Position numbers and translations under genes: made by a program
Shown here: piece after piece, positions 45,505 through 54,273 of the stretch
Position numbering within the stretch: the first letter of the stretch is position 1
Layout of the letters: every line of letters begins with the position of its first letter
Source of the DNA: UBA3700 sp964478025
GTDB taxonomy: Bacteria; Bacillota; Clostridia; Christensenellales; UBA3700
NCBI GenBank assembly: GCA_964478025.1
Contig: CAYZGK010000001.1
Location: 124,001 to 188,000, forward strand
Direction of reading: 5' to 3'
Length of the DNA: 64,000 nucleotides
Notes under the pieces: model-generated
What the model was told of the DNA's origin: nothing
The model's database searches: none
Seen by the model: the letters and a program-made list of their open reading frames with translations, nothing else

Positions 45505-47259
45505 TTGGATAACGAAGAATTAAACCAAAATGAGTCAATTGAATTTTCAAAAGATTCTACACCTAGTAAAAAAGTAAGCGTATGGAAGGATGCTAGAAAA
45601 AGGGCATCTATAATTTCCGCAATTATTGTTTTTTGTATAATATTTGCGTTTACTATGGTTCTTTGGTTGTATTTCTTTATCATTAATTATCCAACAGTTA
45701 CAGTAACTCATAAAAACATTTCAGATTTAAAAAAGACTTATACGCTTGATTCAACAAATGAGTATATTGCAAATATAAATTATGAAGATTATTTATATGA
45801 TACAACAACTATTTGGTCTCAAATTAAAGATTTGTTTATTCATTCATATAATTTGTCTGAAGAAGGAGTGTTAGAAACAAATAATCCTGTTCAAAATGGT
45901 GACATTATAAATAGTTTAATTGAGGACTCTTCAGGTAGTTTAATTATCTATGTGGATGGAAACTATAAGACAACTCCAATTAAACTTAAAAGTAATGTAA
46001 CAATTGTTATTAATGAAGAATGCTCTTTAATTGGGCCTACTTATCAAGAATGTGTTGAATACAATATTGATGTTGCAAATAAAGGTATTTTATATGCAGA
46101 GGGAACTCTAGAAAAGAATGTTTCAAATATAAAAATATATGGTCCAGGTTCAATTGTAAGTAATGGAGCAACTTACACAGATGAAGCTGAGGATTCTTCT
46201 ATCCTGCAACCACTTGAAAAGTTTAATTTAAAAACAAGAGTACTTCAGGCTCGAAAGAGAATAAGAAAAGCAAAGAAAGTTGGAGATGTAGAAGTATCAA
46301 GACCTCATGCTTTATATTTTGCTAATTGTGAAAATATTGATATAGAATCTGTTCTAATTAAAGATTCTGCAAATTGGACTTGTAAGTTTGTAGATAGTAA
46401 AGATATAAGTATAGCAGATAGTGTTATAGACAATAACCTTCATGTTGCTAATGCAGATGGATTAGATTTTGTAAGTTGTCAATCAGTAGATGTAAAACAT
46501 GTATTTGTGGCAACAGCTGATGATGGTTTATGTATTAAAGCAAATGGGACTAAAGTTTGTAAAAATATAACATTTAATAGATGTACAGTTATCTCTATGG
46601 CAAATTGCTTTAAAATAGGAACAGAAACCACACAAGAAATAAAAAATATAGATTGTGTTAATTGTTATTTTGCAATGCCAGAAGGTGTGGTTGGCGGATA
46701 TGCAGGAATTGCTATAGAATCAGCGGATGGCTCAAATATTTATGATGTAAATGTGGATAATATTTATATGGAAGGTATTTCAGCAACATTCTTGATTTGG
46801 TTAGGATCAAGATTAAATACATATCCAGGCTCAATTGGTGAAGTAGGAAGTATAAGTAAAATAACTATTTCTAATGTAGTTTCTAATAACATAGAAATGC
46901 CAAGTGCAGTAACTGGTTGTATTTATAATGATGTAACATATAGAGTAGAAAATGTTACAATAGCTAACTATAAAGCTACATATAGAAATACACAAGAGGA
47001 ATTAGATGTTGGAGATGTTCAATATGAAGAAGGAATGAATGGTTATCCTGAAATCACAAGAGTTATTCATTCTTATTTAATATCTCACGAATTAAGTGTT
47101 TATAAGGATTTGCCAGTATATGGAGTATTTGCAAGACACGTATCAGGTATTACATTAAATAATGTAAATATAGAATCTAGGACATGTTCTACATTAAAAA
47201 GAGATAATATAAAAGAAGCAGCAGATAGATACGATTTAATTGATGCTGAGGTTAAATAG
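45505..47259 (+). CDS. Membrane-anchored right-handed beta-helix protein, GH28-like
   Basis: The start is TTG at 45505, with AGGAG 9 bases before it. The 584-residue protein has a short cytoplasmic N-terminus, a membrane span near residues 36-60 and a large outer beta-helix. Its core resembles GH28 polygalacturonases: NADGLDF (usual NTDG, D318) and ADDGLCIKANG (D339, D340). The catalytic GHG histidine and RIK motif are not recognisable (MANCFKIGTE and WLGSR stand there). It may be a changed glycoside hydrolase or a non-catalytic glycan binder. It pairs with the leucine-rich repeat gene 10 bases downstream. It lies 186 bases after regulator B. Confidence 0.7.
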   Translation: MDNEELNQNESIEFSKDSTPSKKVSVWKDARKRASIISAIIVFCIIFAFTMVLWLYFFIINYPTVTVTHKNISDLKKTYTLDSTNEYIANINYEDYLYDTTTIWSQIKDLFIHSYNLSEEGVLETNNPVQNGDIINSLIEDSSGSLIIYVDGNYKTTPIKLKSNVTIVINEECSLIGPTYQECVEYNIDVANKGILYAEGTLEKNVSNIKIYGPGSIVSNGATYTDEAEDSSILQPLEKFNLKTRVLQARKRIRKAKKVGDVEVSRPHALYFANCENIDIESVLIKDSANWTCKFVDSKDISIADSVIDNNLHVANADGLDFVSCQSVDVKHVFVATADDGLCIKANGTKVCKNITFNRCTVISMANCFKIGTETTQEIKNIDCVNCYFAMPEGVVGGYAGIAIESADGSNIYDVNVDNIYMEGISATFLIWLGSRLNTYPGSIGEVGSISKITISNVVSNNIEMPSAVTGCIYNDVTYRVENVTIANYKATYRNTQEELDVGDVQYEEGMNGYPEITRVIHSYLISHELSVYKDLPVYGVFARHVSGITLNNVNIESRTCSTLKRDNIKEAADRYDLIDAEVK

Positions 47260-47269
47260 AGAGGTTAAA

Positions 47270-48985
47270 ATGAAAAAATATTCAAAACAAATAGCATTAG
47301 CTGTAATTATAGTACTAGCAATTGGAATTATAACAATAGCAGTTGTCATGAATTCTATTAATCAAAACTCACAATTCACTCTTGGAGATTATACAGTTGT
47401 AAGTGAGGGTAATGGTGTTTCAATTGTTTCTTATGATGGAGATAATACATCACTTACCATTCCTGCAAAAATTGAAGGTAAAAAGGTTGTTTCAATATCT
47501 CAAAAAGCTTTTAATAGTTCAAAAGTTACCTCTCTTTCTTTTGAAGATAATGCAAGCCTTGAGTTAGATGATTATTGTTTTAGTGGAAATACAACATTAG
47601 TATCAGTAACACTTCCATCAAACTTAACAAGTGTTCCAGCGTACTGTTTTCAAAATTGTACAGCTCTTAGAACTGTTGTTATGCCAGATTCCATTACATA
47701 TATTGGTTCTTATGCTTTTTATGGATGTACCTATTTAGGCAAGGATATAACAACAGATTCAAATGGTGATCAATGGCTTGAACTACCAAAATCATTAAAT
47801 GAAATCTGTGATAATGCATTCTATGAATGTGATACTTTAGATTGTATTAAAATACCTACAACTTTAAAGAATATTGGTAATAATGCATTTAGAGGAAGTG
47901 CAATTAGAAAAATTGGTGTTTATGATGATGGCGAAAATTGTATAGAAGTTATAGGCAACTATGCTTTTTATGATACACAATTATATTCAAAATCTGATGA
48001 TGAATTAAAGTTGGCTAAATTAACTTATATTGGAAATTATGCATTTGCTTCTACAAAACTAAATTTCCAATATTTCTATATTTATCCATCAGTTACAGAT
48101 ATTGGAGATTATGCCTTCTCTGGTTCGACATCTTTAAAGAAAGTTATATTTGATGAAGACTTATCTACAAGTGTAATTTTAGGAAGCAATATGTTCTTAA
48201 CATGTACTGCTTTAAACAGTGTAACTCTTCCAAATAATATGAAATCTTTACCATCTGGAATGTTTATGGGTTGTATTCAACTTTTATCTACAAGTCCACT
48301 AATTCTTCCAGAATCATTAGAAACAATTAATGATGGTGCATTATCGTTCTTTGCAACATCATCTACATCAACAAAAACATGTAATTATAGAGTATTATTT
48401 AATCATACAAAGGGTGATGGAACAGTAGAACAAGTTGAATATAATGATTATTTTAGAACAACAACTCTTGATTCTTACTACAATAAAAACGGAGTAAAAA
48501 CTAATCATTATGTCGTAACTGATTATTATTCTTCTACAACAACGCCAACAACTTTATATGCTTATGTTGGATTGTATGATGATGATTCATATTATTATCA
48601 AGATAGTGCTAAAACAAAGAAGAGTTATGCATTTAAATTCTTTACTGCTGCAAATAAGTTAAATACTATAAAGAAAATAAGTGGATATGCATTCGCTGGT
48701 TCTCAATTCTCATTATTGTGTTTGCCAGGTGCTGTTAATGAATTAGGTTCAAGTATCGTATATAAGAGTAAAATAACAACACTATATTTTGATAGCGATA
48801 GCGTTTCTAAAACATTTGTTATTGATGAGAATGCATTTAATGATTTAAGTTATACAGATTCTGATTCATTTAGATGTTATGTTTTAGGTGGAAGATCTTC
48901 TGTTTCTAAACTTGCAGGTTCTTCAATTCAAACTATATTAGATAATATGGGGGTTTATTTAGACGCTGCCGTAACTCCAGACTAA
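47270..48985 (+). CDS. BspA-type leucine-rich repeat surface protein
   Basis: The 571-residue protein starts at ATG 47270, preceded by AGAGAGG. A single N-terminal hydrophobic segment (IALAVIIVLAIGIITIAVV) acts as signal anchor. The outer part consists of LRR_5/BspA-like repeats of about 23 residues, with units such as VTLPSNLTSVPAYCFQNCTAL and IGSYAFYGCTYLG. Such proteins bind host or bacterial surface ligands. It forms a two-gene operon with the GH28-like gene and its end overlaps the convergent SDR gene by 4 bases. Confidence 0.85.
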   Translation: MKKYSKQIALAVIIVLAIGIITIAVVMNSINQNSQFTLGDYTVVSEGNGVSIVSYDGDNTSLTIPAKIEGKKVVSISQKAFNSSKVTSLSFEDNASLELDDYCFSGNTTLVSVTLPSNLTSVPAYCFQNCTALRTVVMPDSITYIGSYAFYGCTYLGKDITTDSNGDQWLELPKSLNEICDNAFYECDTLDCIKIPTTLKNIGNNAFRGSAIRKIGVYDDGENCIEVIGNYAFYDTQLYSKSDDELKLAKLTYIGNYAFASTKLNFQYFYIYPSVTDIGDYAFSGSTSLKKVIFDEDLSTSVILGSNMFLTCTALNSVTLPNNMKSLPSGMFMGCIQLLSTSPLILPESLETINDGALSFFATSSTSTKTCNYRVLFNHTKGDGTVEQVEYNDYFRTTTLDSYYNKNGVKTNHYVVTDYYSSTTTPTTLYAYVGLYDDDSYYYQDSAKTKKSYAFKFFTAANKLNTIKKISGYAFAGSQFSLLCLPGAVNELGSSIVYKSKITTLYFDSDSVSKTFVIDENAFNDLSYTDSDSFRCYVLGGRSSVSKLAGSSIQTILDNMGVYLDAAVTPD

Positions 48986-49713
48986 ATAACAAATCCACCA
49001 TTTACAGAAATTACTTGGCCGTTAATAAAACTAGAGTCTTCGGATGCTAGAAATAAAGCGGCCTTTGCTATGTCTATAGGTTCACCTATTCTTGAAGACG
49101 GAGTAGAATCAATAAGTTCTTTTATATCCTCAGTTGATAGGTTTTTATTCATTTGAGTATTAATAAGTCCTGGACTTATGCAATTAACATTAATTCCATT
49201 ATATCCTACTTCCTTTGCAAGGGCTTTAGTGAATGCTATAACGCCACCTTTTGATGCAGAATATATACTTTCACATGAAGCTCCAACTTCTCCCCACATA
49301 GAAGAGATAGTTATTATTTTTCCAAAGTGATTAGAAAGCATATAAGGTAAAACTGCCTTACAAGAATATATTGTTCCAAGTAGGTTAGTGTTTATAATGG
49401 AGGAGATGTCATCTATTGATGAGTCTATTAATAAATTAGGTTTTGAAATACCAGCAGAAACTATTAATACATCAATTTTTTTGTATTTTGAAATTATAGT
49501 AGAAATCATATCATTAACTTCGTTAAAGTTTGAAATATCTGCTTTAAATATTTCTCCTTGTCCACTGTCTTTAGATATGGTTTCTAAAAGAGATCTTGCC
49601 TCATTTAAAGACTTATTATAGTTTATGCAAACAAAATAATTATTCTTTGCAAATTCCTTTGCAATAGCCGCTCCAATCCCTCTAGATGCTCCTAAGATTA
49701 ACGCCGTTTTCAT
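48982..49713 (-). CDS. Short-chain dehydrogenase/reductase (FabG-like)
   Basis: The 243-residue protein has the NAD(P) motif LGASRGIGAAIA, an LIVSAGIS strand (NNAG position), the catalytic ITISSMWG Ser and YSASKGG (Tyr and Lys), and a C-terminal INGQVISVNGGF. It is typical of 3-oxoacyl-reductase-like enzymes, though no other fatty-acid genes adjoin. ATG 49713 is preferred to an upstream in-frame TTG that lies inside the promoter. It has no ribosome binding site and is probably leaderless or nearly so. Confidence 0.85.
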   Translation of the reverse strand: MKTALILGASRGIGAAIAKEFAKNNYFVCINYNKSLNEARSLLETISKDSGQGEIFKADISNFNEVNDMISTIISKYKKIDVLIVSAGISKPNLLIDSSIDDISSIINTNLLGTIYSCKAVLPYMLSNHFGKIITISSMWGEVGASCESIYSASKGGVIAFTKALAKEVGYNGINVNCISPGLINTQMNKNLSTEDIKELIDSTPSSRIGEPIDIAKAALFLASEDSSFINGQVISVNGGFVI

Positions 49714-49722
49714 ATTGATATA

Positions 49723-49750
49723 ATTATACAATAGTTTTTACTTTGTGCAA
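49723..49750 (-). promoter_or_regulatory. Promoter of the SDR gene, near-leaderless
   Basis: On the minus strand TTGCAC, 16 bases, then a perfect TATAAT that ends 9 bases before the ATG. This leaves room for at most a few bases of leader. Confidence 0.55.
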
Positions 49751-49778
49751 GTAATTAAATGCAAAATAAAAGGGCATG

Positions 49779-49787
49779 TGGTATAAT
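49779..49787 (+). promoter_or_regulatory. Extended -10 of the helicase gene, leaderless
   Basis: TGGTATAAT is a perfect -10 with a TGn extension. It ends 7 bases before the ATG at 49795, with no ribosome binding site. Confidence 0.65.
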
Positions 49788-49794
49788 TCAAACC

Positions 49795-51351
49795 ATGAAA
49801 GAATTTAAAGAATTAGAAATAGATCCATTAATAATAAAGGCACTTCAAGAACAAAATATTGTTGAAATGACTGATATACAAGAAAAAGTTATTCCAGAGG
49901 CAATAAGTGGTAAGAATATAGTTGCAAAGGCTCCTACTGGTACTGGAAAAACTTTAGCTTTTGTTCTACCAATAATGAAAATGGTAGATAGAGAATCAAA
50001 TAAAGTTCAAGCTTTAGTTATTTGTCCAACAAGAGAATTAGTTACACAAATTTGTGATGTTTTTAAGATGTGTACTAAATATTATGAAAGCTTTAGAGTA
50101 GCTGGAATTTATGGTGGACAAAATTTTCAAAGACAACTACTATTCTTGAGAAAAAAACCACAAGTTGTTGTGGGAACTCCAGGAAGATTACTTGATCACT
50201 TAGATAGACATACATTAAAACTTAATGAAACAAAGTGCTTAGTTCTAGATGAAGGCGATGAAATGTTCGATATGGGATTTAGAGCTGATATTGAAAAATT
50301 AATGAAAGCCGTTCCACAAGTAACTACTCAGCATTTATTATTTTCAGCAACAATTCCAAAACAAATAAAAGAGATCGTAGAGGAAAAGTTTAAAGATCCA
50401 TTATTTATTGAGACTAAAATCGATGGTGAAAATATTCCACAAATAAAACAATACTATACAATGGTAGAAGACTCTCAAAGAGTTTCTGCACTTTTATATT
50501 TAAAGAGGGTTAATAATTACAATAGATGTATCGTTTTTTGTAATACAAAAGCAAGAGCAGATAAACTATATCAAGCACTTGTTAAAGCTCATGCAAATTG
50601 TGCCGTTATTCATAGTGATATTAGACAAAATGAAAGAAGTAAAATAATGAAATCTTTTAAAAATGGAGAGATAGAAATGCTTGTAGCTACAGATGTGGCT
50701 GCTCGTGGTATTGATGTAGAGTCAATAAATGTAATATTTAATTTTGACCCACCATCAGATAATGATTTCTATATCCATAGAATAGGAAGAACTGCAAGAG
50801 CGAACAAAACTGGGGCAGCATATACTATTATTGACTCAACACAAGTTGGATTTGTTCAAGCATACCAAGTTATTACTAATAATGCATTAGAATATATAGA
50901 TTTGCCAGAGTTTAAAGATAAATTTACGCTTCCTAAAGATGGTTCTAATAAGTTTCATAAAGTTGAAAAGAATAATGCAACACAAAGATTTTTCTTAAAT
51001 GTAGGCAAAAAGGATATGTTAGATAAATATACACTAACTAAACTTGTAACATCTAAATGCAAAATAGAAGTTCATGAAATAGTTGATGTTAAAGTAAGTG
51101 ACACATTCTCATTTGTGGAAGTTGGAAAAGATAAAGTAGGAAATATAAAGAAGTTAGCAGGTTTAGTACTTGGAAAAAGAAAAATTGTAATAGAAGAAGC
51201 TAAAGGCGAAGAAACTCCTAAAAAGAAACAAGATAAAACAACAAATGCTAAAAATTTTACAAAGAAGAAAGATAATAAATCTAATAAAACAAATAAAAAG
51301 AAATCTTATTCTAAAGAATTTCAAGCTTATAAGAACAAATCTAAGATATAG
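49795..51351 (+). CDS. DEAD-box RNA helicase with DbpA-type C-terminal domain (DEGD variant)
   Basis: The 518-residue protein has the DEAD-box motifs in order: MTDIQEKVIP (Q motif), APTGTGKT (motif I), PTRELV, TPGRLLDHLD, LVLDEGDEMFD (motif II), SAT (motif III), RGIDVESI and HRIGRTAR (motif VI). Motif II reads DEGD rather than DEAD (residues 152-155). Residues about 390-465 form a DbpA-like RNA-binding domain as in ribosome-assembly and cold-shock helicases, followed by a Lys-rich tail. The ATG at 49795 lies 7 bases after the -10; an upstream in-frame ATG would be before the transcription start. It diverges from the SDR gene across 81 bases. Confidence 0.85.
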   Translation: MKEFKELEIDPLIIKALQEQNIVEMTDIQEKVIPEAISGKNIVAKAPTGTGKTLAFVLPIMKMVDRESNKVQALVICPTRELVTQICDVFKMCTKYYESFRVAGIYGGQNFQRQLLFLRKKPQVVVGTPGRLLDHLDRHTLKLNETKCLVLDEGDEMFDMGFRADIEKLMKAVPQVTTQHLLFSATIPKQIKEIVEEKFKDPLFIETKIDGENIPQIKQYYTMVEDSQRVSALLYLKRVNNYNRCIVFCNTKARADKLYQALVKAHANCAVIHSDIRQNERSKIMKSFKNGEIEMLVATDVAARGIDVESINVIFNFDPPSDNDFYIHRIGRTARANKTGAAYTIIDSTQVGFVQAYQVITNNALEYIDLPEFKDKFTLPKDGSNKFHKVEKNNATQRFFLNVGKKDMLDKYTLTKLVTSKCKIEVHEIVDVKVSDTFSFVEVGKDKVGNIKKLAGLVLGKRKIVIEEAKGEETPKKKQDKTTNAKNFTKKKDNKSNKTNKKKSYSKEFQAYKNKSKI

Positions 51352-51402
51352 TTTTTTATAAAAGTTTAATTCACGCAAAGGATATTAGTAAGTAATTTTA
51401 AT

Positions 51403-51491
51403 ATGCAAAAAATATTGCATATAAAAACAAAATTAATATGCAAAAAAAGTTGCATATAAAAATGAATTTAATATGCAAAAAAATATTGCAT
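51403..51491. repeat. ATGCAA-N6/7-TTGCAT palindromes, three copies with a 35-bp period
   Basis: Inverted repeats at 51403-51420, 51438-51455 and 51473-51491 start exactly 35 bp apart and sit in near-identical AT-rich units. The last TTGCAT arm coincides with the -35 of the regulator C promoter. A half unit, TTGCATATAAAAAC, recurs at 52867-52880 just after the gene. Confidence 0.92.
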
Positions 51492-51514
51492 AATAAATTT
51501 TATTGTGTTAATAT
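51486..51514 (+). promoter_or_regulatory. Promoter of regulator C, overlapped by its repeat
   Basis: TTGCAT (51486-51491), a 17-base spacer and TAATAT (51509-51514) with a TGn extension. The -35 is the right arm of the third palindrome. Confidence 0.65.
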
Positions 51515-51537
51515 TAAGAAAAAGCGAGGGGAAAAAT

Positions 51538-52842
51538 ATGATTAATTTGGGAAAGGAATCAGAATTAGTAGAATTTAAAAAAAGTACAAGTGAATTAAAT
51601 GAAGCTATAATTTCCATCTCCGCTATGCTTAATAAAAACGGAAAAGGGAAAGTTTATTTTGGAGTTAAAAATAATGGAGATGCAATAGGGCAACAAGTTT
51701 CAGAAAATACACTTAGAGATATATCTCGAAAAATATATGAAGATATAAATCCAACAATATATCCAAGTATTAATGAAATGAGTGAAAATCCTGGAGTAAT
51801 AGAAGTTAGTTTTTCAGGGCTAGATAAACCTTATTCAGCAAAAGGTAAATTTTATATTAGGGTTTTTGATGAGGATAAACAAATAGAAATTAAAGAGTTA
51901 TTAAATACTATCTATCATAGTGATTCAAGCAATGCTGTTTGGGAAAAAATTGAAACAAGCGAAACTGAAGATGATATAGATGAAGATTTGTTAAAAGAGT
52001 TTGTTGAAAAGGCAAATAAGTGTGGTAGAATCAATGAAAAATATTCTAATAAAACTGAAGTTTTAAATAAATTATGTTTAATGACAAATAATCATATAAA
52101 CAATGCTGGAAGAGTATTATTTTCAAAAAATAAACCTTTAACACTAAAATTAGCCGTATTTGCTTCTGATGAAAAGTTGTCTTTTATAGATATAAATAGA
52201 GTCGAAGGAAATATTTTTGAATTAAATGAAAAGGGTCAAAATTATATAAAAGAACATATTAATTATAAGGCGGAAATTAAAGGAAGAGTAAGGGTTGAAA
52301 CTCCAGAAATTCCGGAAGAAGTAATTAGAGAGGCTGTGCTTAATAGTCTTTGTCATTCTTCTTTTAGTGAATCAATTAATAATGAGATTTATATTACCCC
52401 TTCAAAAGTATCAATTTTTAATCCTGGTGCTTTTCCTTCAGGTTATGATCCAAAAGATTTTGCATTTAATGGTGTTGAATCGATTTTAAGAAATCCTATT
52501 ATCTCTCGTGCTTTATATTACTGTAACGAAATAGATAGTTGGGCTACTGGATTTAGAAGAATTTTTAAACTTTGTGATTCTAATAATATTAAGATTATGT
52601 ATCAAAAGAAAAACCAAGGTTTTGAAATTTCGTTTTATAGATTAAACTCTCAAATCGGTGATATTGAGCAAGAAGTATTAAATCAAATAGCAAATAATCC
52701 CAAAATTACAGCTTTAGAATTAGTTGAAACTCTAAAAAAATCCCAAAGAACTATTTATAATGTTTTAAAGGAATTAAAAGATAAAGGTATTATTACAAGA
52801 GAAGGCTCAAATAGGGATGGGGAATGGAAAATTCGAAATTAA
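51538..52842 (+). CDS. AlbA_2 / GHKL-ATPase / winged-helix regulator C
   Basis: ATG 51538 is chosen for the GCGAGGGG 9 bases before it. The 434-residue protein opens MINLGKESELVEFKKSTSE, very like regulator A, with E7 and E12. The later acidic position of FGVLDNGD in A reads FGVKNNGD here. The ATPase-like part has PEEVIREAVLNSLCHSSF, IFNPGAFPSGYDP and WATGFRRIFKL. The winged helix near residues 375-434 has KKSQRTIYNVLKELK as probable recognition helix. It follows three ATGCAA/TTGCAT palindromes at its promoter. A half copy lies after the gene, next to a terminator. Confidence 0.82.
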   Translation: MINLGKESELVEFKKSTSELNEAIISISAMLNKNGKGKVYFGVKNNGDAIGQQVSENTLRDISRKIYEDINPTIYPSINEMSENPGVIEVSFSGLDKPYSAKGKFYIRVFDEDKQIEIKELLNTIYHSDSSNAVWEKIETSETEDDIDEDLLKEFVEKANKCGRINEKYSNKTEVLNKLCLMTNNHINNAGRVLFSKNKPLTLKLAVFASDEKLSFIDINRVEGNIFELNEKGQNYIKEHINYKAEIKGRVRVETPEIPEEVIREAVLNSLCHSSFSESINNEIYITPSKVSIFNPGAFPSGYDPKDFAFNGVESILRNPIISRALYYCNEIDSWATGFRRIFKLCDSNNIKIMYQKKNQGFEISFYRLNSQIGDIEQEVLNQIANNPKITALELVETLKKSQRTIYNVLKELKDKGIITREGSNRDGEWKIRN

Positions 52843-52874
52843 TAAATTATAGATAAGGATATTAATTTGCATAT

Positions 52875-52914
52875 AAAAACCTAGACATTGAAAATAAGCA
52901 AGTCTAGGTTTTTT
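52875..52914. terminator. Bidirectional terminator between regulator C and potD
   Basis: AAAAACCTAGAC pairs perfectly with GTCTAGGTTTTT around a 15-base loop. It gives a T run in both directions, and so can end both the regulator C transcript and the polyamine operon. Confidence 0.9.
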
Positions 52915-52949
52915 AAATATAAAATATTTTGTTTAAGAATGCTATTTAA

Positions 52950-54260
52950 TTATGCGTTTTTAACATTAGTCCACATATCTTGCATCTTTTGTGTTGTTTC
53001 GCCAAAATCTCTCATAACAGCACAATTTGCTAATACTGATTTTGGTTGATATTGAACATAATCTGTAAATACGTTTTTAGAAGCTTCTATAGTTGTAAAG
53101 AAATAAGATAAATCACAATACATAAATCTATCTGAATCCTCTGAAGTTAATCTAGCAATAGCATCTGCTTCTGATTCATTTTCATTAGCATAAGTAAGGG
53201 CTGCATTTGCATAATTAAATGTTTCTTGTGTTGCTATTGCGGATGTATAACCGATATAGTCCATACTAGCTACTGCTGCCTCATCTGAACACATATAATT
53301 TATCCATAAATTAGCAGCCTTTGTATTTACGGCATATTTTGGAATTACCCAATAATCACACCAAACGTTCGAACCTTCAGAAGGAACGTAATATGCAAGG
53401 CTAGGAGCGGTAGTATTTGCACCTAAAACTTCTTCAATATGCTCATCACTTAATGTATATACGGCATCTCCTGACCATTGTAATAGTATATCTGATTTTC
53501 CTTCAACTACATCAGTCTTTCCATTATCTGTTTCATAACCATAGAAATTAGGGTATTTCTTTTGAGTTATTAAATTAGCTTGTATTTCGCTTAATTGAGC
53601 ATCATCAGTATAATTTATTACATCATTAACGCTAACTGTTCCTGCAAGCAATTCTGCCTTGTAGGTGTAAATTGCAGCAACAGCAGTTGTGTCTCTTACG
53701 CTATCTTTCATTTGAATTTTATATGATGGATCCCAAAGAGTTTCCCAACCTTTAGTCTTTATTGTTTCAGTAGATACTTTATCTCTATTATAAACTATAC
53801 CTAATGTTCCCCACATATAAGCACAAGAATATTCAGTAGAGCTCTTAGCAAACACATCACTTGTTAAATAAGGGGATACATTTTTTCTATAATCTACAAT
53901 AGCACTTCCATTAACATCTTCACCAAGAGATGAATCTAATTTTAAAAGAAGGTCTAAACCTTGCATTTTTTCAACCATATAATCTGATGGGACAATAACA
54001 TCATAGTCGGCTTTTGACATAGCAATTTTAGAATACATTTCTTCATTAGTTGGAGTATAAGATACTTCAACAGTAATAGATTCACCTGTAATTTCTTTAT
54101 AATAAGTTTCAAATGATTCTATTAAATCTTCATTTAGGTATTCATCAATTGTTAGAATTAACAACTTGTTTTCTCTTTTAGAACAAGATGTTAAAAGGGG
54201 AATAATAGAAATTGCAACTAAGCAAACTATTGTTAAAATTAAAACTACTTTCTTCTTCAT
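52950..54260 (-). CDS. potD: Spermidine/putrescine-binding lipoprotein PotD
   Basis: The 436-residue protein has a lipoprotein signal with LLTSC (Cys26). The fold is that of polyamine periplasmic-type binding proteins (YDVIVPSDYMVEKM, GTLGIVYNRDKV, SDILLQWSGDAVYTL, EGSNVWCDYWVIPKYA). It captures polyamines for the PotABC permease. It is longer than the usual ~350 residues, with an extra C-terminal helical stretch. AAGGAG precedes the ATG. It is the last gene of the operon. Confidence 0.9.
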   Translation of the reverse strand: MKKKVVLILTIVCLVAISIIPLLTSCSKRENKLLILTIDEYLNEDLIESFETYYKEITGESITVEVSYTPTNEEMYSKIAMSKADYDVIVPSDYMVEKMQGLDLLLKLDSSLGEDVNGSAIVDYRKNVSPYLTSDVFAKSSTEYSCAYMWGTLGIVYNRDKVSTETIKTKGWETLWDPSYKIQMKDSVRDTTAVAAIYTYKAELLAGTVSVNDVINYTDDAQLSEIQANLITQKKYPNFYGYETDNGKTDVVEGKSDILLQWSGDAVYTLSDEHIEEVLGANTTAPSLAYYVPSEGSNVWCDYWVIPKYAVNTKAANLWINYMCSDEAAVASMDYIGYTSAIATQETFNYANAALTYANENESEADAIARLTSEDSDRFMYCDLSYFFTTIEASKNVFTDYVQYQPKSVLANCAVMRDFGETTQKMQDMWTNVKNA

Positions 54261-54273
54261 TTTAATAAACTCC

